From assembly GCF_005222695.1 (NCBI RefSeq), contig NZ_STGG01000011.1:282277-346276 (forward strand): 64,000 bases of DNA, read 5' to 3'. The notes under the pieces are model-generated. The model did no database searches, had not been told where the DNA came from, and saw only the letters and a program-made list of their open reading frames with translations. Numbering within the stretch: position 1 is the stretch's first letter; every line of letters begins with the position of its first letter. This document shows positions 30,463 through 40,312 of the stretch, one piece after another. The position numbers and the translations under genes were made by a program. The DNA is from Massilia sp. HP4 (GTDB lineage Bacteria; Pseudomonadota; Gammaproteobacteria; Burkholderiales; Burkholderiaceae_D).

Positions 30463-31187
30463 GCCGTCGGCTCCACCGCCACTTGGCCGGCCAGCACATA
30501 GCCGCCATTACGCACCGTCTTGATGATCTGGGGCATGCGCGCGTCCTCGCCCAGCTTCTGGCGCAGGCGGCTGATCTGGATGTCGATCGAGCGGTCGAAC
30601 GGGTCGGCGTCGCGGCCTTGCGTGAGGTTGAGCAACTGGTCGCGGTTGAGCACGCGGTTGGGGTGTTCGAGGAAGACGCGCAGCAGGCGGAACTCGGCGC
30701 CCGACAGCATGATCACGATGCCGTCCGGGTTCAGCAGGTGGCGCGCGGTGAGATCCAGCGTCCAGCCCGAGAAGCGCATCTGCTGCACGTTCTCGGAAGG
30801 CGTGTTCGACGGCATGGCGTGCGAGCGGCGCAGCACGCTGCGGATGCGCGCCAGCAGCTCGCGCGGCTCGAAGGGCTTGGGCAGGTAGTCGTCGGCGCCC
30901 ATCTCGAGGCCGAGGATGCGGTCGAGCGGTTCGTTGCGGGCGGTCAGCATGATCACCGGCAGGGTCGACGTGGCGCGCAGCTTGCGGCACAGCGTCAGCC
31001 CGTCGTCGCCGGGCATGTTCAGGTCGAGCACGATCAGGTCGGGACGCGTTTCTTCGAGCGCCTTCCACATCGCATTGCCGTCGGCGGCGGCCAGCGTCCG
31101 GTAGCCGTTCGACTCGAGGTAGTCGGCCAGCAGGGTCCGGATGTCGCGGTCGTCGTCGACGATCAGAATCGTAGAGGGATTGTCCAT
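30459..31187 (-). CDS. OmpR/PhoB-family response regulator
   Basis: 242 residues. Receiver domain 1-120 with acidic pocket DDD, phospho-acceptor Asp in VLDLNMPGDDG and the conserved Lys in LPKPFEPREL; C-terminal winged helix 135-235 (LSGAEFRLLRVFLEHPNRVL, QIIKTVRNGGYVLA). Transcribed first, with the kinase following. Likely targets are the efflux operon downstream and/or the divergent Spy-like gene; this is positional inference. Confidence 0.93.
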   Translation of the reverse strand: MDNPSTILIVDDDRDIRTLLADYLESNGYRTLAAADGNAMWKALEETRPDLIVLDLNMPGDDGLTLCRKLRATSTLPVIMLTARNEPLDRILGLEMGADDYLPKPFEPRELLARIRSVLRRSHAMPSNTPSENVQQMRFSGWTLDLTARHLLNPDGIVIMLSGAEFRLLRVFLEHPNRVLNRDQLLNLTQGRDADPFDRSIDIQISRLRQKLGEDARMPQIIKTVRNGGYVLAGQVAVEPTA

Positions 31188-31247
31188 GACCTCAATTATC
31201 CGAGTTTATGACTAGGCCGGAAAAGCATTTTGTATCGCTGTGTATAA

Positions 31248-31257
31248 GCCTATAGGC
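31248..31257. promoter_or_regulatory. palindrome in the divergent regulator/Spy-like promoter region
   Basis: Perfect 10-bp palindrome GCCTATAGGC between the divergently transcribed response regulator and Spy-like gene. A candidate operator; no consensus was matched. Confidence 0.3.
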
Positions 31258-31383
31258 CCGAAACATATTGATACAATGTACGAGACAAGGGAAACCCTGT
31301 GGTTACAGTTTGTGCGCAAGATGGGAACCGTGCAGCGAGCGTTTCGGATGCACGGACAACCAGACTCTCACAAAGGAAGAACC

Positions 31384-31917
31384 ATGAATACCCTCCGCAA
31401 GAACCTCGTGATTGCCCTCGCCGCCGCCGGCCTGCTCGGCGCCTCCATCGGCGCCCAGGCCCAGACCGCCGCACCGGCGGAAGGCCGTCCAGCCTTGACT
31501 GCAGAACAACGCCTGGCCAAGAAAGCCGAATGGCAGGCCAAGGCCGGCGAGCGCCGCGCAAAAATGGAACAGCAGCGCGCCGAGCGCCAGGCCAAGCTGC
31601 GCGATGCGCTCAAGCTCAACGCCCAGCAGCAGCCGGCCTGGGACGCCTTCGTGGCCAGCCAGGCGCCGCACAAGAAGGGTGAGCGCGCCGCACGCCCCGA
31701 CCGCGCCGCCTGGGCCAGCTTGAGCGCGCCGCAGCGCATGGAACAGCATATCGCGATGCAGAAGGAGCGCACCGCCCGCATGGAAGCGCGCCTGGGCGCC
31801 CTGAACAGCTTCTATGCACAGCTGACGCCCGAGCAGCGCAAGACCTTCGACGACCAGGCCAAGCACCGCAAGGGCCCGCGTCATCATGGCCAGCACGGCA
31901 AGCGCGCGCACGCATAA
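31384..31917 (+). CDS. Spy/CpxP-like periplasmic LTxxQ protein
   Basis: 177 residues. Signal peptide to about residue 26 (GAQAQ), then an almost entirely helical, Gln/Arg/Lys/Ala-rich chain with the family motif LTPEQRKTF (LTxxQ) near 145 and a His/Lys-rich tail. Spy-type proteins are periplasmic chaperones induced by envelope stress. SD AAAGGAAG precedes ATG 31384; the frame is open further upstream but without signal sequence. Its divergent position relative to a two-component regulator parallels CpxP/CpxRA. Confidence 0.8.
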   Translation: MNTLRKNLVIALAAAGLLGASIGAQAQTAAPAEGRPALTAEQRLAKKAEWQAKAGERRAKMEQQRAERQAKLRDALKLNAQQQPAWDAFVASQAPHKKGERAARPDRAAWASLSAPQRMEQHIAMQKERTARMEARLGALNSFYAQLTPEQRKTFDDQAKHRKGPRHHGQHGKRAHA

Positions 31918-31932
31918 GCAGCGCCGAAAGAA

Positions 31933-31957
31933 CGGTGGACGGGCAAGCCGTCCACCG
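31933..31957. terminator. hairpin between Spy-like gene and dsbD
   Basis: 10-bp perfect stem (CGGTGGACGG/CCGTCCACCG, loop GCAAG) between convergent genes; on the minus strand it is followed by TTCTTTC. Likely shared terminator. Confidence 0.7.
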
Positions 31958-31962
31958 GGGAA

Positions 31963-33792
31963 TCAGTTTCCGAGCCGCTGCAGCGACGCCAGGAACTTCT
32001 CCGCATTCTGGAAGCCGATCACCCGGCTATCCGCAATCTCCTGCCCCTGTCCATCGAACAGGATGATCCCCGGCGGGCCGAACAGGCCGAAGCGCTTGAG
32101 CATGGCCTTGTCGTCGGCATCGTTGGCCGTCACGTCGACCTGCAGCAGCACCGTATCGGCCAGCTTTTGCTGGACTTGCGGGTCGACGAAGGTGAACTTC
32201 TCCATCTCCTTGCACGACACGCACCAGTCGGCATAAAAATCGAGCATCACGGTCTTGCCGGCATTGGCCGCCAGCGCCGCGTCGAGCTGGTCGACGGTCT
32301 TGACGCGGCTGAACGTGAGCCCGTGCTGCTGTGGCGCGCCGCCGAGGTGGGCCAGCGGCGCCCAGGCGTCGCGGCCGCCGCTGGCCAGGCCGACCAGCTG
32401 TGTCGCGCCGAGCACGGCAAAGGCCGCGCCGAAGGCCATCGCGGCCCAGTGGCGAGTACGACGCAGCAGGTAGAAACCGTAACCCAGCAGCAGCGCGGCC
32501 CACAGCAGCATCTGGACGACCGGCGGCAGCACCGGCGACACCAGCCAGATCGCCATCGCCAGCATCAGCACGCCGAACAGGCGTTTCACCGCTTCCATCC
32601 ACGGCCCCACGCGCGGCAGCAGCGAGCCGGCCGACAGGCCTACCAGCAGCAGCGGGATGCTCATCCCGACCGCCATCGAGAACAGCGCCGCGCCGCCGAT
32701 GAAGACGTCGCGTGTCTGGCTGATGTAGACCAGGGCGCCGGCCAGCGGTGCAGCCACGCAGGGACCCACGATCAGGGCCGAAATGGCGCCCATCACGAAC
32801 ACGCCGGCCAGCCTGCCGCCCTGCTGCTTGTTGGATGCCTGCGTCAAACGGGTCTGCAAGGTGTTAGGAAGTTGTAACTCATAGAAACCGAACATCGACA
32901 GCGCCATGGCCACGATCAGCACGCCAAAGGTACCCAGCACCCAGGGGTTCTGCAGCGCCGCGGCCAGGCCTTCGCCGGCCAGGCCGGCAGCGATTCCCAG
33001 CAGGGTGTAGACGATGGCCATGCCCAGCGAATAGGCCACCGACAGCACCAAGCCGCGCGAGCGGCCCGTGCCCTTGCCTTCGCCGACGATGATCGAGGAC
33101 AGGATCGGCACCATCGGCAGCACGCAGGGCGTGAACGCCAGGCCCAGGCCGAGCAGGATGAAGGCCGGCACGATGGCCAGCAGGCTGCCGCCGCCGAGCA
33201 GGCTGGCGAGGTTCGACAGGTCGGATGCCGGCGCTGCCGTGGCCGTGGCGGGTGCGCTGTCCGTCACCGGGGTCGACGACAGCGGGGTCGACATGCCGCC
33301 CTGGGCCGCGCCGGCCCCGATCGGCAAGCCGGACGCGGGCGCCGCACCGCCGGCGCCCAGGTTCACGCTGTGTTCCTGCGGAGGGTAGCACAGGCCGGCA
33401 TCGGCGCAGCCCTGGCTGGTGGCGGTGAGCGTGAACGGGCCGCTGCCCTCGACCGGGATCCGGATCGTCAGGGTGCCGGTGTGGGTCTCGAGATCCTTTT
33501 CGAAGGTCGGGTCATATTTCACCTTGCCCTGCGGGACCTGCGGCTCGCCCAGGATGATGCCGGCGCCGCTGGCCTTGAAGGCGAAGCGCTCGCGGTACAT
33601 ATAGTAGGCGGGGGCGATCACGTAGGTGATCTCGGCGGTCTGCGGGTCGGCCATGCGCGCCTCGAACTTGAAGGCGATGGCGGGATCCAGGAAATCCTGC
33701 TGGGCACGGGCTGGCGTGGCGGTGGACAGGAAGAAGACGGCGAACAGCGTCAGGCAGGCCTGCAGCAGGCCACGAGCGGAGAATCGAAGCAT
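31963..33792 (-). CDS. dsbD: thiol:disulfide interchange protein DsbD
   Basis: 609 residues. Signal peptide to about 30; periplasmic alpha domain with the redox pair in CADAGLCYPPQEH (about 128-134); eight-helix transmembrane beta domain with redox cysteines in FTPCVLPMVP and VGPCVAAPLAG; C-terminal thioredoxin-like gamma domain with CVSC in DFYADWCVSCKEM (about 505). It moves reducing power from cytoplasmic thioredoxin to the periplasm, for DsbC and cytochrome c maturation (compare resB-ccsB in this window). Confidence 0.95.
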   Translation of the reverse strand: MLRFSARGLLQACLTLFAVFFLSTATPARAQQDFLDPAIAFKFEARMADPQTAEITYVIAPAYYMYRERFAFKASGAGIILGEPQVPQGKVKYDPTFEKDLETHTGTLTIRIPVEGSGPFTLTATSQGCADAGLCYPPQEHSVNLGAGGAAPASGLPIGAGAAQGGMSTPLSSTPVTDSAPATATAAPASDLSNLASLLGGGSLLAIVPAFILLGLGLAFTPCVLPMVPILSSIIVGEGKGTGRSRGLVLSVAYSLGMAIVYTLLGIAAGLAGEGLAAALQNPWVLGTFGVLIVAMALSMFGFYELQLPNTLQTRLTQASNKQQGGRLAGVFVMGAISALIVGPCVAAPLAGALVYISQTRDVFIGGAALFSMAVGMSIPLLLVGLSAGSLLPRVGPWMEAVKRLFGVLMLAMAIWLVSPVLPPVVQMLLWAALLLGYGFYLLRRTRHWAAMAFGAAFAVLGATQLVGLASGGRDAWAPLAHLGGAPQQHGLTFSRVKTVDQLDAALAANAGKTVMLDFYADWCVSCKEMEKFTFVDPQVQQKLADTVLLQVDVTANDADDKAMLKRFGLFGPPGIILFDGQGQEIADSRVIGFQNAEKFLASLQRLGN

Positions 33793-33872
33793 GGTGTCGA
33801 AGAGTTTGTGAAGCGCACCGCAAATGGTACACCCGGCTACTGTTTCACGCCGGAACTCATTTTGAATAGACG

Positions 33873-33899
33873 AAAAAAAAACCAGGCCGGGGGCCTGGT
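33873..33899 (-). terminator. Rho-independent terminator of the alpha ribosomal operon
   Basis: On the minus strand, after the rplQ stop at 33922: ACCAGGCC-CCC-GGCCTGGT, an 8-bp perfect stem followed by a run of T. Textbook terminator, ending the superoperon that starts at rplC. Confidence 0.93.
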
Positions 33900-33921
33900 C
33901 TTTTCTAGCGGCGACTGTCGA

Positions 33922-34317
33922 TTACTCGGCGGTCGGTGCTTCTTCAGCCGAAGTGACTTCTGGACGGTCCAGCAGTTCGACGTAAGCCATCGGTGCATTG
34001 TCGCCAACGCGGAAACCCATTTTCAGGATACGCAGGTAGCCACCGTTACGGTTGGCGTAGCGTGGGCCCAGTTCAGCGAACAGCTTCTGGACCATTTCGC
34101 GGTCGCGCAGGCGAGCGAAGGCCAGGCGCTTGTTTGCCAGGGTGTCGGTCTTGCCCAGGGTCAGGATCGGCTCGATGACGCGGCGCAGTTCCTTGGCTTT
34201 AGGCACGGTGGTTTTGATGGCTTCATGACGCAGCAGCGAGACGGTCATGTTGCGCAGCATTGCCAGGCGGTGGGACGAAGTACGGTTCAGTTTACGAAGG
34301 CCGTGACGGTGACGCAT
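33922..34317 (-). CDS. rplQ: 50S ribosomal protein L17
   Basis: 131 residues, usual length. N-terminus [20 protein letters not shown] and [21 protein letters not shown] are diagnostic. Late-assembly protein near the peptide exit tunnel. Last gene of the alpha operon, separated from rpoA by a 179-nt gap with two large hairpins. Confidence 0.98.
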   Translation of the reverse strand: MRHRHGLRKLNRTSSHRLAMLRNMTVSLLRHEAIKTTVPKAKELRRVIEPILTLGKTDTLANKRLAFARLRDREMVQKLFAELGPRYANRNGGYLRILKMGFRVGDNAPMAYVELLDRPEVTSAEEAPTAE

Positions 34318-34419
34318 GGTATTTCCTTTCGGGTGTTTTCAAATCCAGTTCTTCGATCGTTCATGCTTGCACATGACCGCGGACCGGTTCTGTTTAGGTT
34401 GTTTACTACGCTTTTTCCT

Positions 34420-34452
34420 CCAAAAAGGATCTGGCTCTGCCAGTCCTTTTGG
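34420..34452 (-). other. hairpin in the rpoA-rplQ gap (rplQ-proximal)
   Basis: Inverted repeat CCAAAAAGGA-t-CTGGC / TCT / GCCAG-TCCTTTTGG, about 14 pairs with a single-base bulge or two. No T tract, so a structured leader or RNase site is as likely as a terminator. Confidence 0.6.
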
Positions 34453-34460
34453 GCTGTTTC

Positions 34461-34490
34461 CACCCGAAAGTAGGTGTGTACTTTCGGGTG
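34461..34490 (-). other. hairpin in the rpoA-rplQ gap (rpoA-proximal)
   Basis: Perfect 12-bp stem (CACCCGAAAGTA/TACTTTCGGGTG) with a 6-nt loop, starting 6 nt past the rpoA stop. No T tract. Confidence 0.65.
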
Positions 34491-34496
34491 ACTATC

Positions 34497-35474
34497 TTAT
34501 TTTTCCAGGCCGGCAGGCGGCCAGTTTTCCAGCTTCATGCCCAGGGTCAAGCCACGCGAAGCAAGGACTTCCTTGATCTCGTTGAGCGACTTGCGGCCCA
34601 GGTTCGGCGTCTTGAGCAGTTCGTTTTCCGAACGCTGGATCAGGTCGCCGATGTAGTAGATGTTTTCTGCTTTCAGGCAGTTGGCCGAACGGACGGTCAG
34701 TTCCAGGTCGTCGACTGGACGCAGCAGGATCGGATCGACCAGCGGTGCGCGCGATGGTGCTTCGGCAGCGGCTTCGGTGCCTTCCAGGGCGGCGAACACG
34801 TTCAGCTGGTCGACCAGCACGCGGGCCGACTGGCGGATCGCTTCTTCAGGCGTGATGACGCCGTTGGTCTCGATGTTGATGATCAGCTTGTCCAGGTCGG
34901 TACGCTGTTCGACACGGGCCGATTCCACGGCGTACGACACGCGGCGCACTGGCGAGAACGAGGCGTCCAGGATGATGCGGCCGATGGTCTTGTTGGTGTC
35001 TTCCGACAGTCGGCGGACGTTGCCCGGCACGTAGCCGCGGCCCTTCTCGACCTTGATCTGCATGTCCAGCTTGCCGCCTGCGGTCAGGTGGGCGATGACA
35101 TGGTCAGGGTTGATCAGTTCGACGTCGTGCGGCAGGTCGATGTCAGATGCCAGGACGGCGCCTTCGCCTTCCTTCTTCAGGGTCAGGGTGACGGAATCGC
35201 GGTTGTGGACCTTGAAGACCACGCCCTTCAGGTTCAGCAGCAGGTCGACGACGTCTTCCTGCACGCCATCCAGCGACGAGTATTCATGCACGACACCAGC
35301 GATCGTCACTTCGGTCGGCGCATAGCCCACCATCGACGACAGCAGCACGCGGCGCAGGGCGTTGCCGAGGGTGTGGCCATAGCCACGCTCGAACGGCTCC
35401 ATCACGACTTTCGCGTGGCCGGCGCCCAGTGCTTCGACGTCGATGATACGTGGCTTCAACAAACTATTTTGCAT
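34497..35474 (-). CDS. rpoA: DNA-directed RNA polymerase subunit alpha
   Basis: 325 residues. N-terminal assembly domain ([20 protein letters not shown]) and C-terminal alphaCTD (about 250-325, [20 protein letters not shown] and [14 protein letters not shown]) that contacts UP elements and activators. Part of the alpha operon; 218 nt separate it from rpsD. Confidence 0.98.
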   Translation of the reverse strand: MQNSLLKPRIIDVEALGAGHAKVVMEPFERGYGHTLGNALRRVLLSSMVGYAPTEVTIAGVVHEYSSLDGVQEDVVDLLLNLKGVVFKVHNRDSVTLTLKKEGEGAVLASDIDLPHDVELINPDHVIAHLTAGGKLDMQIKVEKGRGYVPGNVRRLSEDTNKTIGRIILDASFSPVRRVSYAVESARVEQRTDLDKLIINIETNGVITPEEAIRQSARVLVDQLNVFAALEGTEAAAEAPSRAPLVDPILLRPVDDLELTVRSANCLKAENIYYIGDLIQRSENELLKTPNLGRKSLNEIKEVLASRGLTLGMKLENWPPAGLEK

Positions 35475-35658
35475 GAATGAGTCCTTTTCAATACCCTCGG
35501 CTCGTTACACCGATAAGGCTGATGGCTTTAAAGAGAACGCCCGCGCGGTGGCAGGCGGTAAAACGAATGCTTGCGGCGGGAATGACAGGAGCTTTGAGCC
35601 CGCTGCGGCGCCAACCCGGGGTTGCTGCGGCCGCACTGTCTTTCCCGCCGGGATGACA

Positions 35659-35682
35659 AAGGGGACGGCAAGCCGCCCCCTT
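35659..35682 (-). terminator. hairpin after rpsD (possible attenuator)
   Basis: On the minus strand AAGGGGGCGG-CTTG-CCGTCCCCTT, 10 pairs with one G-U, followed by TGTC. Located 11 nt past the rpsD stop, so it may lower read-through into rpoA. Confidence 0.5.
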
Positions 35683-35692
35683 CGAACATCGA

Positions 35693-36316
35693 TTAACGCG
35701 AGTACAGTTCGACGATCAGCGCTTCGTTGACGTCAGCAGCGATTTCGTTACGCTCTGGGAACGAACGGAAGGTGCCTTCCAGCTTCTTCGCGTCGACCGA
35801 GACCCAGCTCGGGAAACCGACTTGTTCAGCCAGCGACAGCGCTTCAGCGATACGCACTTGCTTCTTGGCTTTTTCGCGAACAGCGATCACGTCGCCGGTC
35901 TTGACCTGGTACGAAGCGATGTTCACGACGTTGCCATTGACGGTGAAGGCCTTGTGGCTCACCAGCTGACGCGCTTCCGAGCGGGTCGAACCGAAGCCCA
36001 TGCGGTAAGCGACGTTGTCGAGACGCGCTTCCAGCAGCTTCAGCAGGGTTTCGCCGGTGTTGCCTTTGCGGCGGTTCGCTTCAGCGAAGTAGCGGCGGAA
36101 CTGACGCTCCAGCACGCCGTACATGCGTTTGACTTTTTGCTTTTCGCGCAGCTGGTTGCCGTAGTCCGAGGTGCGGGCACCCGACTTGACGCCGTGCTGG
36201 CCTGGCTTGACGTCCAGTTTGCACTTCGAATCGAGCGAACGACGTGCGCTCTTGAGGAACAGGTCGGTGCCTTCACGGCGCGACAGTTTTGCTTTTGGTC
36301 CGATATAACGTGCCAC
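35693..36316 (-). CDS. rpsD: 30S ribosomal protein S4
   Basis: 207 residues from a GTG start ([26 protein letters not shown]). Primary 16S rRNA binder with an S4 RNA-binding domain ([20 protein letters not shown]). In enteric bacteria S4 represses the alpha operon; whether it does here is unknown. It is isolated by unusually long gaps of 262 nt (rpsK side) and 218 nt (rpoA side). Confidence 0.98.
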   Translation of the reverse strand: MARYIGPKAKLSRREGTDLFLKSARRSLDSKCKLDVKPGQHGVKSGARTSDYGNQLREKQKVKRMYGVLERQFRRYFAEANRRKGNTGETLLKLLEARLDNVAYRMGFGSTRSEARQLVSHKAFTVNGNVVNIASYQVKTGDVIAVREKAKKQVRIAEALSLAEQVGFPSWVSVDAKKLEGTFRSFPERNEIAADVNEALIVELYSR

Positions 36317-36462
36317 GTTAGATTTCCTTTAATATTTGATCACGCCCCAGAAGCGCATATGCGAACCATATGCACCCAGGCGCTAGTCCAGCTCTGCATT
36401 CAGGCCGGACGTGGCTTACAACATCGCCCGCCATCATGGATGGCAGGCGACAAGAGCCGGGC

Positions 36463-36491
36463 AGTATAACCCATTTCTGGGCAACTGCACC
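36463..36491 (-). promoter_or_regulatory. possible internal promoter upstream of rpsD
   Basis: -10 TATACT on the minus strand (36468-36463) in the 262-nt rpsK-rpsD gap, 147 nt before the rpsD GTG; the -35 region is weak. A 10-bp hairpin (36426-36448, one G-U) follows in the leader. Confidence 0.35.
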
Positions 36492-36578
36492 GGCTATTCT
36501 CTAAACACAACGGAGCTATTCGCCCCGTGCGTCGACATCAGGGTGTTGGCGAGGCGGCTGACCGCCCTGCCCGGCACC

Positions 36579-36983
36579 TTAGATGCGGCGACGCTTCGGC
36601 GGACGGCAGCCGTTGTGTGGAACTGGGGTGACGTCCTGGATCTCGGTGATCTTGATGCCGAGGTTGTTCAGTGCGCGCACAGCCGATTCACGGCCTGGGC
36701 CTGGGCCCTTGATACGCACTTCCAGGTTCTTGACGCCCGATTCCTGAGCGACCTTGCCTGCAGCTTCGGCAGCGACCTGAGCCGCGAACGGGGTCGATTT
36801 GCGCGAACCCTTGAAGCCGGCGCCACCGGAGGTTGCCCACGACAGGGCGTTGCCCTGGCGGTCGGTGATGGTGATGATCGTGTTGTTGAACGAAGCGTGC
36901 ACGTGGGCGATGCCCTCGGCAACGTTCTTCTTCACTTTCTTGCGCACGCGTGCTGCTGCTGCGCTGCTTTGTTGCTTGGCCAT
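36579..36983 (-). CDS. rpsK: 30S ribosomal protein S11
   Basis: 134 residues. Basic Ala/Lys N-terminus, then [20 protein letters not shown] and the C-terminal [18 protein letters not shown] characteristic of S11. Lies on the 30S platform near the mRNA exit. 14 nt after rpsM. Confidence 0.98.
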   Translation of the reverse strand: MAKQQSSAAAARVRKKVKKNVAEGIAHVHASFNNTIITITDRQGNALSWATSGGAGFKGSRKSTPFAAQVAAEAAGKVAQESGVKNLEVRIKGPGPGRESAVRALNNLGIKITEIQDVTPVPHNGCRPPKRRRI

Positions 36984-36997
36984 AGTCGGTTCCTAGA

Positions 36998-37363
36998 TTA
37001 TTTCTTGAGCGATTGAGCTGCCTTGCGCGGACCTTTACGGGTACGAGCATTGGTGCGGGTACGCTGACCGCGGACCGGCAGGCCCTTACGGTGACGCATG
37101 CCGCGGTAGCAACCCAGGTCCATCAGACGCTTGATGTTCATGGACAGTTCGCGGCGCAGGTCGCCTTCCACGACAAACTTCGCGACTTCGTCACGCAGCT
37201 TCTCGAGTTCGTTATCGTCCAGGTCCTTGACTTTTTTGTTGGTCGCGATACCGGTTGCGTCGCAGATTTTTTGCGAACGCGGACGGCCAACACCGTAGAT
37301 CGCCGTCAGGCCGATAACAGTGTGCTGATGATTTGGGATGTTTACCCCTGCAATACGTGCCAT
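36998..37363 (-). CDS. rpsM: 30S ribosomal protein S13
   Basis: 121 residues. [20 protein letters not shown] and the C-terminal [20 protein letters not shown] motif. Head protein contacting P-site tRNA and the L5 bridge. Starts 14 nt after the rpmJ stop. Confidence 0.98.
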   Translation of the reverse strand: MARIAGVNIPNHQHTVIGLTAIYGVGRPRSQKICDATGIATNKKVKDLDDNELEKLRDEVAKFVVEGDLRRELSMNIKRLMDLGCYRGMRHRKGLPVRGQRTRTNARTRKGPRKAAQSLKK

Positions 37364-37377
37364 TCGTTATTCCTCGA

Positions 37378-37491
37378 TTAACCTTGACGCTGCTTGTGAC
37401 GCGGCTCGACGCAGATCACACGGACCACGCCTTTGCGCTTGATGATCTTGCAGTTGCGGCAGATCCGCTTGACTGAAGCGTTAACTTTCAT
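37378..37491 (-). CDS. rpmJ: 50S ribosomal protein L36
   Basis: 37 residues. Begins [20 protein letters not shown] and ends [10 protein letters not shown]. The zinc-ribbon residues Cys11, Cys14, Cys27 and His32 are all present, so this is the zinc-binding form. Too short for routine gene calling. Lies between infA and rpsM as in other betaproteobacteria. Confidence 0.96.
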   Translation of the reverse strand: MKVNASVKRICRNCKIIKRKGVVRVICVEPRHKQRQG

Positions 37492-37528
37492 TTTGCACTC
37501 TCTTCGGTTCGTTTACTTGATGATGTTT

Positions 37529-37747
37529 TTACTTGGTGCGGAACACGATGCGGGCCCGGGACAGGTCATACGGGGTCAACTCCACCGTCACCTTGTCACC
37601 CGGGAGGATGCGGATATAGTTCATCCGCATTTTACCCGAGATATGCCCCAGGACCACATGGCCGTTTTCCAGCTTTACGCGGAACGTCGCGTTTGGGAGA
37701 TTCTCGAGGATCTCCCCCTGCATTTGGATGACGTCGTCTTTTGCCAT
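37529..37747 (-). CDS. infA: translation initiation factor IF-1
   Basis: 72 residues, single S1-like OB fold ([40 protein letters not shown]). Occupies the ribosomal A site during initiation. Lies in the spc operon between secY and rpmJ, typical of betaproteobacteria and unlike E. coli. Confidence 0.98.
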   Translation of the reverse strand: MAKDDVIQMQGEILENLPNATFRVKLENGHVVLGHISGKMRMNYIRILPGDKVTVELTPYDLSRARIVFRTK

Positions 37748-37767
37748 TCGCTCTATGCAACCGGCGC

Positions 37768-39102
37768 TTATCGCGTCGGCACTCCACCCTTGAAGTTGGC
37801 CTTCCGCAACAGTGAATCATATTGTTGCGACATGACGTAGTTCTGCACTTGTGCCATGAAGTCCATCGTCACCACCACGATGATCAGGAGCGACGTGCCA
37901 CCGAAGTAGAAGGGAACCTTCCACTGGGCGGTCATGAACTCCGGCACCAGGCACACCAGGGTGATATAGACTGCACCGGCCAGGGTCAGGCGCATCAGGA
38001 TCTTGTCGATGTAGCGTGCGGTCTGCTCGCCCGGACGGATGCCCGGAACAAACGCGCCGCTCTTCTTCAAGTTATCCGCCGTTTCCTTGCTGTTGAATAC
38101 CAGCGCGGTGTAGAAGAAGCAGAAGAACACGATCGCCACCGCATACAGCAAAGCGTGGATTGGCTCGCCTGGCGCCATCGACGCCGCCAGATCCTTCAGG
38201 AACCCGATCACCGGGCCGGACGAATCCTTGCCGCGAGTGAACCAGTCGACAATCGTCGCCGGGAACAGAATGATCGACGATGCGAAGATCGGCGGGATCA
38301 CGCCTGCCATGTTCAGCTTCAAGGGCAGGTGGCTGGTTTGGCCACCGTAGATCTTGTTGCCGACCTGGCGTTTCGCGTAATTGACCAGGATCTTGCGCTG
38401 CCCGCGTTCCACGAACACCACCGCATACGTCACCGCAGCCACCAGGACCACGATCAGGATGGCCGAGAAGCTGCCGATCGAACCGTTCGAGACCAGGGTG
38501 AACAAGCCGCCCAGGGCCGAAGGCAGACCTGCTGCGATACCGGCAAAGATGATGATCGAAATGCCGTTGCCAAGACCACGTTCAGTGATCTGCTCGCCCA
38601 GCCACATGAGGAACATGGTGCCGGTCAGGAGGGTAACGACGGTCACGAAGCGGAAACCGAGACCCGGGTCGATGACCAGGCCAGGTTGCGCCTCGAGCGC
38701 GACTGCGATGCCGAACGCCTGGAACAACGCCAGTGCCACCGTGAAGTAACGGGTGTACTGGGTGATCTTGCGGCGGCCGGCTTCGCCCTCTTTCTTCAAC
38801 GCCTCGAGTTGCGGCGAGACGATCGATGCAAGCTGCATGATGATCGAAGCCGAAATGTAAGGCATGATGCCGAGCGCGAACACGGTAAAGCGGGACAAGG
38901 CGCCACCCGAGAACATGTTGAACATGCCAAGGATGCCGCCCTCGTTCTGCTTGAACAGCGCAGCGAGCTGCACCGGGTCAATCCCGGGAACCGGGATGTG
39001 AGCACCGATGCGGTACACGACCAATGCGCCAAGCAAAAACCACAGCCGGCCCCAGGGGAATCCGGAAGCGGCGCTTTTACCAAGTTGTGAATTAGTCGCC
39101 AA
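37768..39102 (-). CDS. secY: protein translocase subunit SecY
   Basis: 444 residues, ten membrane helices. Motifs: PGIDPVQL in the first periplasmic loop, [14 protein letters not shown], and the cytoplasmic C5 loop [13 protein letters not shown]. Central channel of the SecYEG translocon. Within the spc operon, 28 nt after rplO. Confidence 0.98.
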   Translation of the reverse strand: MATNSQLGKSAASGFPWGRLWFLLGALVVYRIGAHIPVPGIDPVQLAALFKQNEGGILGMFNMFSGGALSRFTVFALGIMPYISASIIMQLASIVSPQLEALKKEGEAGRRKITQYTRYFTVALALFQAFGIAVALEAQPGLVIDPGLGFRFVTVVTLLTGTMFLMWLGEQITERGLGNGISIIIFAGIAAGLPSALGGLFTLVSNGSIGSFSAILIVVLVAAVTYAVVFVERGQRKILVNYAKRQVGNKIYGGQTSHLPLKLNMAGVIPPIFASSIILFPATIVDWFTRGKDSSGPVIGFLKDLAASMAPGEPIHALLYAVAIVFFCFFYTALVFNSKETADNLKKSGAFVPGIRPGEQTARYIDKILMRLTLAGAVYITLVCLVPEFMTAQWKVPFYFGGTSLLIIVVVTMDFMAQVQNYVMSQQYDSLLRKANFKGGVPTR

Positions 39103-39130
39103 TTTTTGCTCCGATCAGGCAGCGGTCGCT

Positions 39131-39562
39131 TTACGCGACCGAGCCGCCAGCTGCTTCGATCGCTGCTTTCGCGCCAGCGGTCGCTTTCAGGCCCTTGAGG
39201 TTCACCGCCTTGGTGATCTCGCCGGACAGGATGACGCGCACGTCGCGTGCCACGACCGACAGGATGCCTGCCTGCTTGAGCACCAGGATGTCGACGTCGC
39301 CGACAGCCAGGTTGTTCAGGTCGGACAGGCGAACTTCTGCCTTGAAGGTCGCGTTCAGCGATTTGAAGCCACGCTTCGGCAGACGGCGCTGCAGAGGCAT
39401 CTGACCGCCTTCGAAGCCGACTTTGTGGAAGCCGCCCGAACGCGATTTCTGACCCTTGTGACCACGGCCGGCAGTCTTGCCCAGGCCGGAGCCAATGCCG
39501 CGACCAACGCGACGCTTGTAGTGCTTGGCGCCGTCAGCTGGTTGAATGGTATTGAGTTCCAT
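39131..39562 (-). CDS. rplO: 50S ribosomal protein L15
   Basis: 143 residues. [20 protein letters not shown] and the Gly-rich [20 protein letters not shown] tail that threads into 23S rRNA. Organises late 50S assembly. Confidence 0.98.
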   Translation of the reverse strand: MELNTIQPADGAKHYKRRVGRGIGSGLGKTAGRGHKGQKSRSGGFHKVGFEGGQMPLQRRLPKRGFKSLNATFKAEVRLSDLNNLAVGDVDILVLKQAGILSVVARDVRVILSGEITKAVNLKGLKATAGAKAAIEAAGGSVA

Positions 39563-39590
39563 TGATTTCTCCGTTCACAAGCCCGAAGGC

Positions 39591-39770
39591 TTACGAAACA
39601 ACTTTCACGAGGTACGAGACTTTGTTGATCATGCCACGCACGGATGGGGTGTCTTGCAGCTCGGAGACCGAGTTGACGCGACGCAGGCCCAGGCCGCGCA
39701 CGGTGGCACGGTGGTCTTGACGGGTACCGATCAGGCCCTTGACGAGCTGAACTTTAACGGTGTTTGCCAT
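39591..39770 (-). CDS. rpmD: 50S ribosomal protein L30
   Basis: 59 residues. [20 protein letters not shown] and [20 protein letters not shown] are characteristic. Small ferredoxin-like protein near L4/L15. Lies between rpsE and rplO; usual bacterial length. Confidence 0.96.
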   Translation of the reverse strand: MANTVKVQLVKGLIGTRQDHRATVRGLGLRRVNSVSELQDTPSVRGMINKVSYLVKVVS

Positions 39771-39781
39771 GTTATTTCCCC

Positions 39782-40300
39782 TTAACCGACGATGTCTTCG
39801 ACCGACTTGCCGCGCTTGGCAGCGATGTCAGCCGCGGTGCTCATCTTCGACAGACCGTCGAGAGTTGCGCGCACCAGGTTGTAAGGATTCGACGAACCGG
39901 TCGACTTGGCGACCACGTCGGTCACGCCCATCACTTCGAAGATAGCGCGCATTGCGCCACCAGCGATCACGCCGGTACCAGGTTTCGCTGGCATCATCAT
40001 GACGCGCGAGGCGCCGTGACGACCGGACACGGTGTGATGCAGGGTACCGTTCTTGAGTGGCACCTTGATCAGGTTGCGGCGGGCTTCTTCCATCGCTTTT
40101 TGCACGCCGACTGGAACTTCCTTCGACTTGCCCTTGCCCATGCCGATGCGGCCATCGCCGTCACCGACAACGGTCAGCGCTGCAAAACCCATGATACGAC
40201 CACCCTTGACCACTTTGGTCACGCGGTTGATCGCGATCATTTTTTCGCGCATGCCATCATCCGGCTTGTCGCTTGCCATTTTCGCTTGCATTTTTGCCAT
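39782..40300 (-). CDS. rpsE: 30S ribosomal protein S5
   Basis: 172 residues. Double-stranded RNA-binding N-domain ([40 protein letters not shown]) and C-terminal domain ([20 protein letters not shown]). Helps translational accuracy and mRNA helicase activity at the entry channel. Confidence 0.98.
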   Translation of the reverse strand: MAKMQAKMASDKPDDGMREKMIAINRVTKVVKGGRIMGFAALTVVGDGDGRIGMGKGKSKEVPVGVQKAMEEARRNLIKVPLKNGTLHHTVSGRHGASRVMMMPAKPGTGVIAGGAMRAIFEVMGVTDVVAKSTGSSNPYNLVRATLDGLSKMSTAADIAAKRGKSVEDIVG

Positions 40301-40312
40301 GACGATTCTTCC

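Noticed and set aside
35560..35660. Two similar GGCGGGAATGACA / GCCGGGATGACA segments upstream of rpoA
   Set aside because: Imperfect and only two copies; not enough to call a repeat element.
36350..36400. GCGCATATGCG palindromes upstream of rpsD as an S4 pseudoknot site
   Set aside because: No match to a known S4 operator fold could be built by eye.
37822..39090. 422-codon plus-strand frame over secY
   Set aside because: Antisense shadow of secY.
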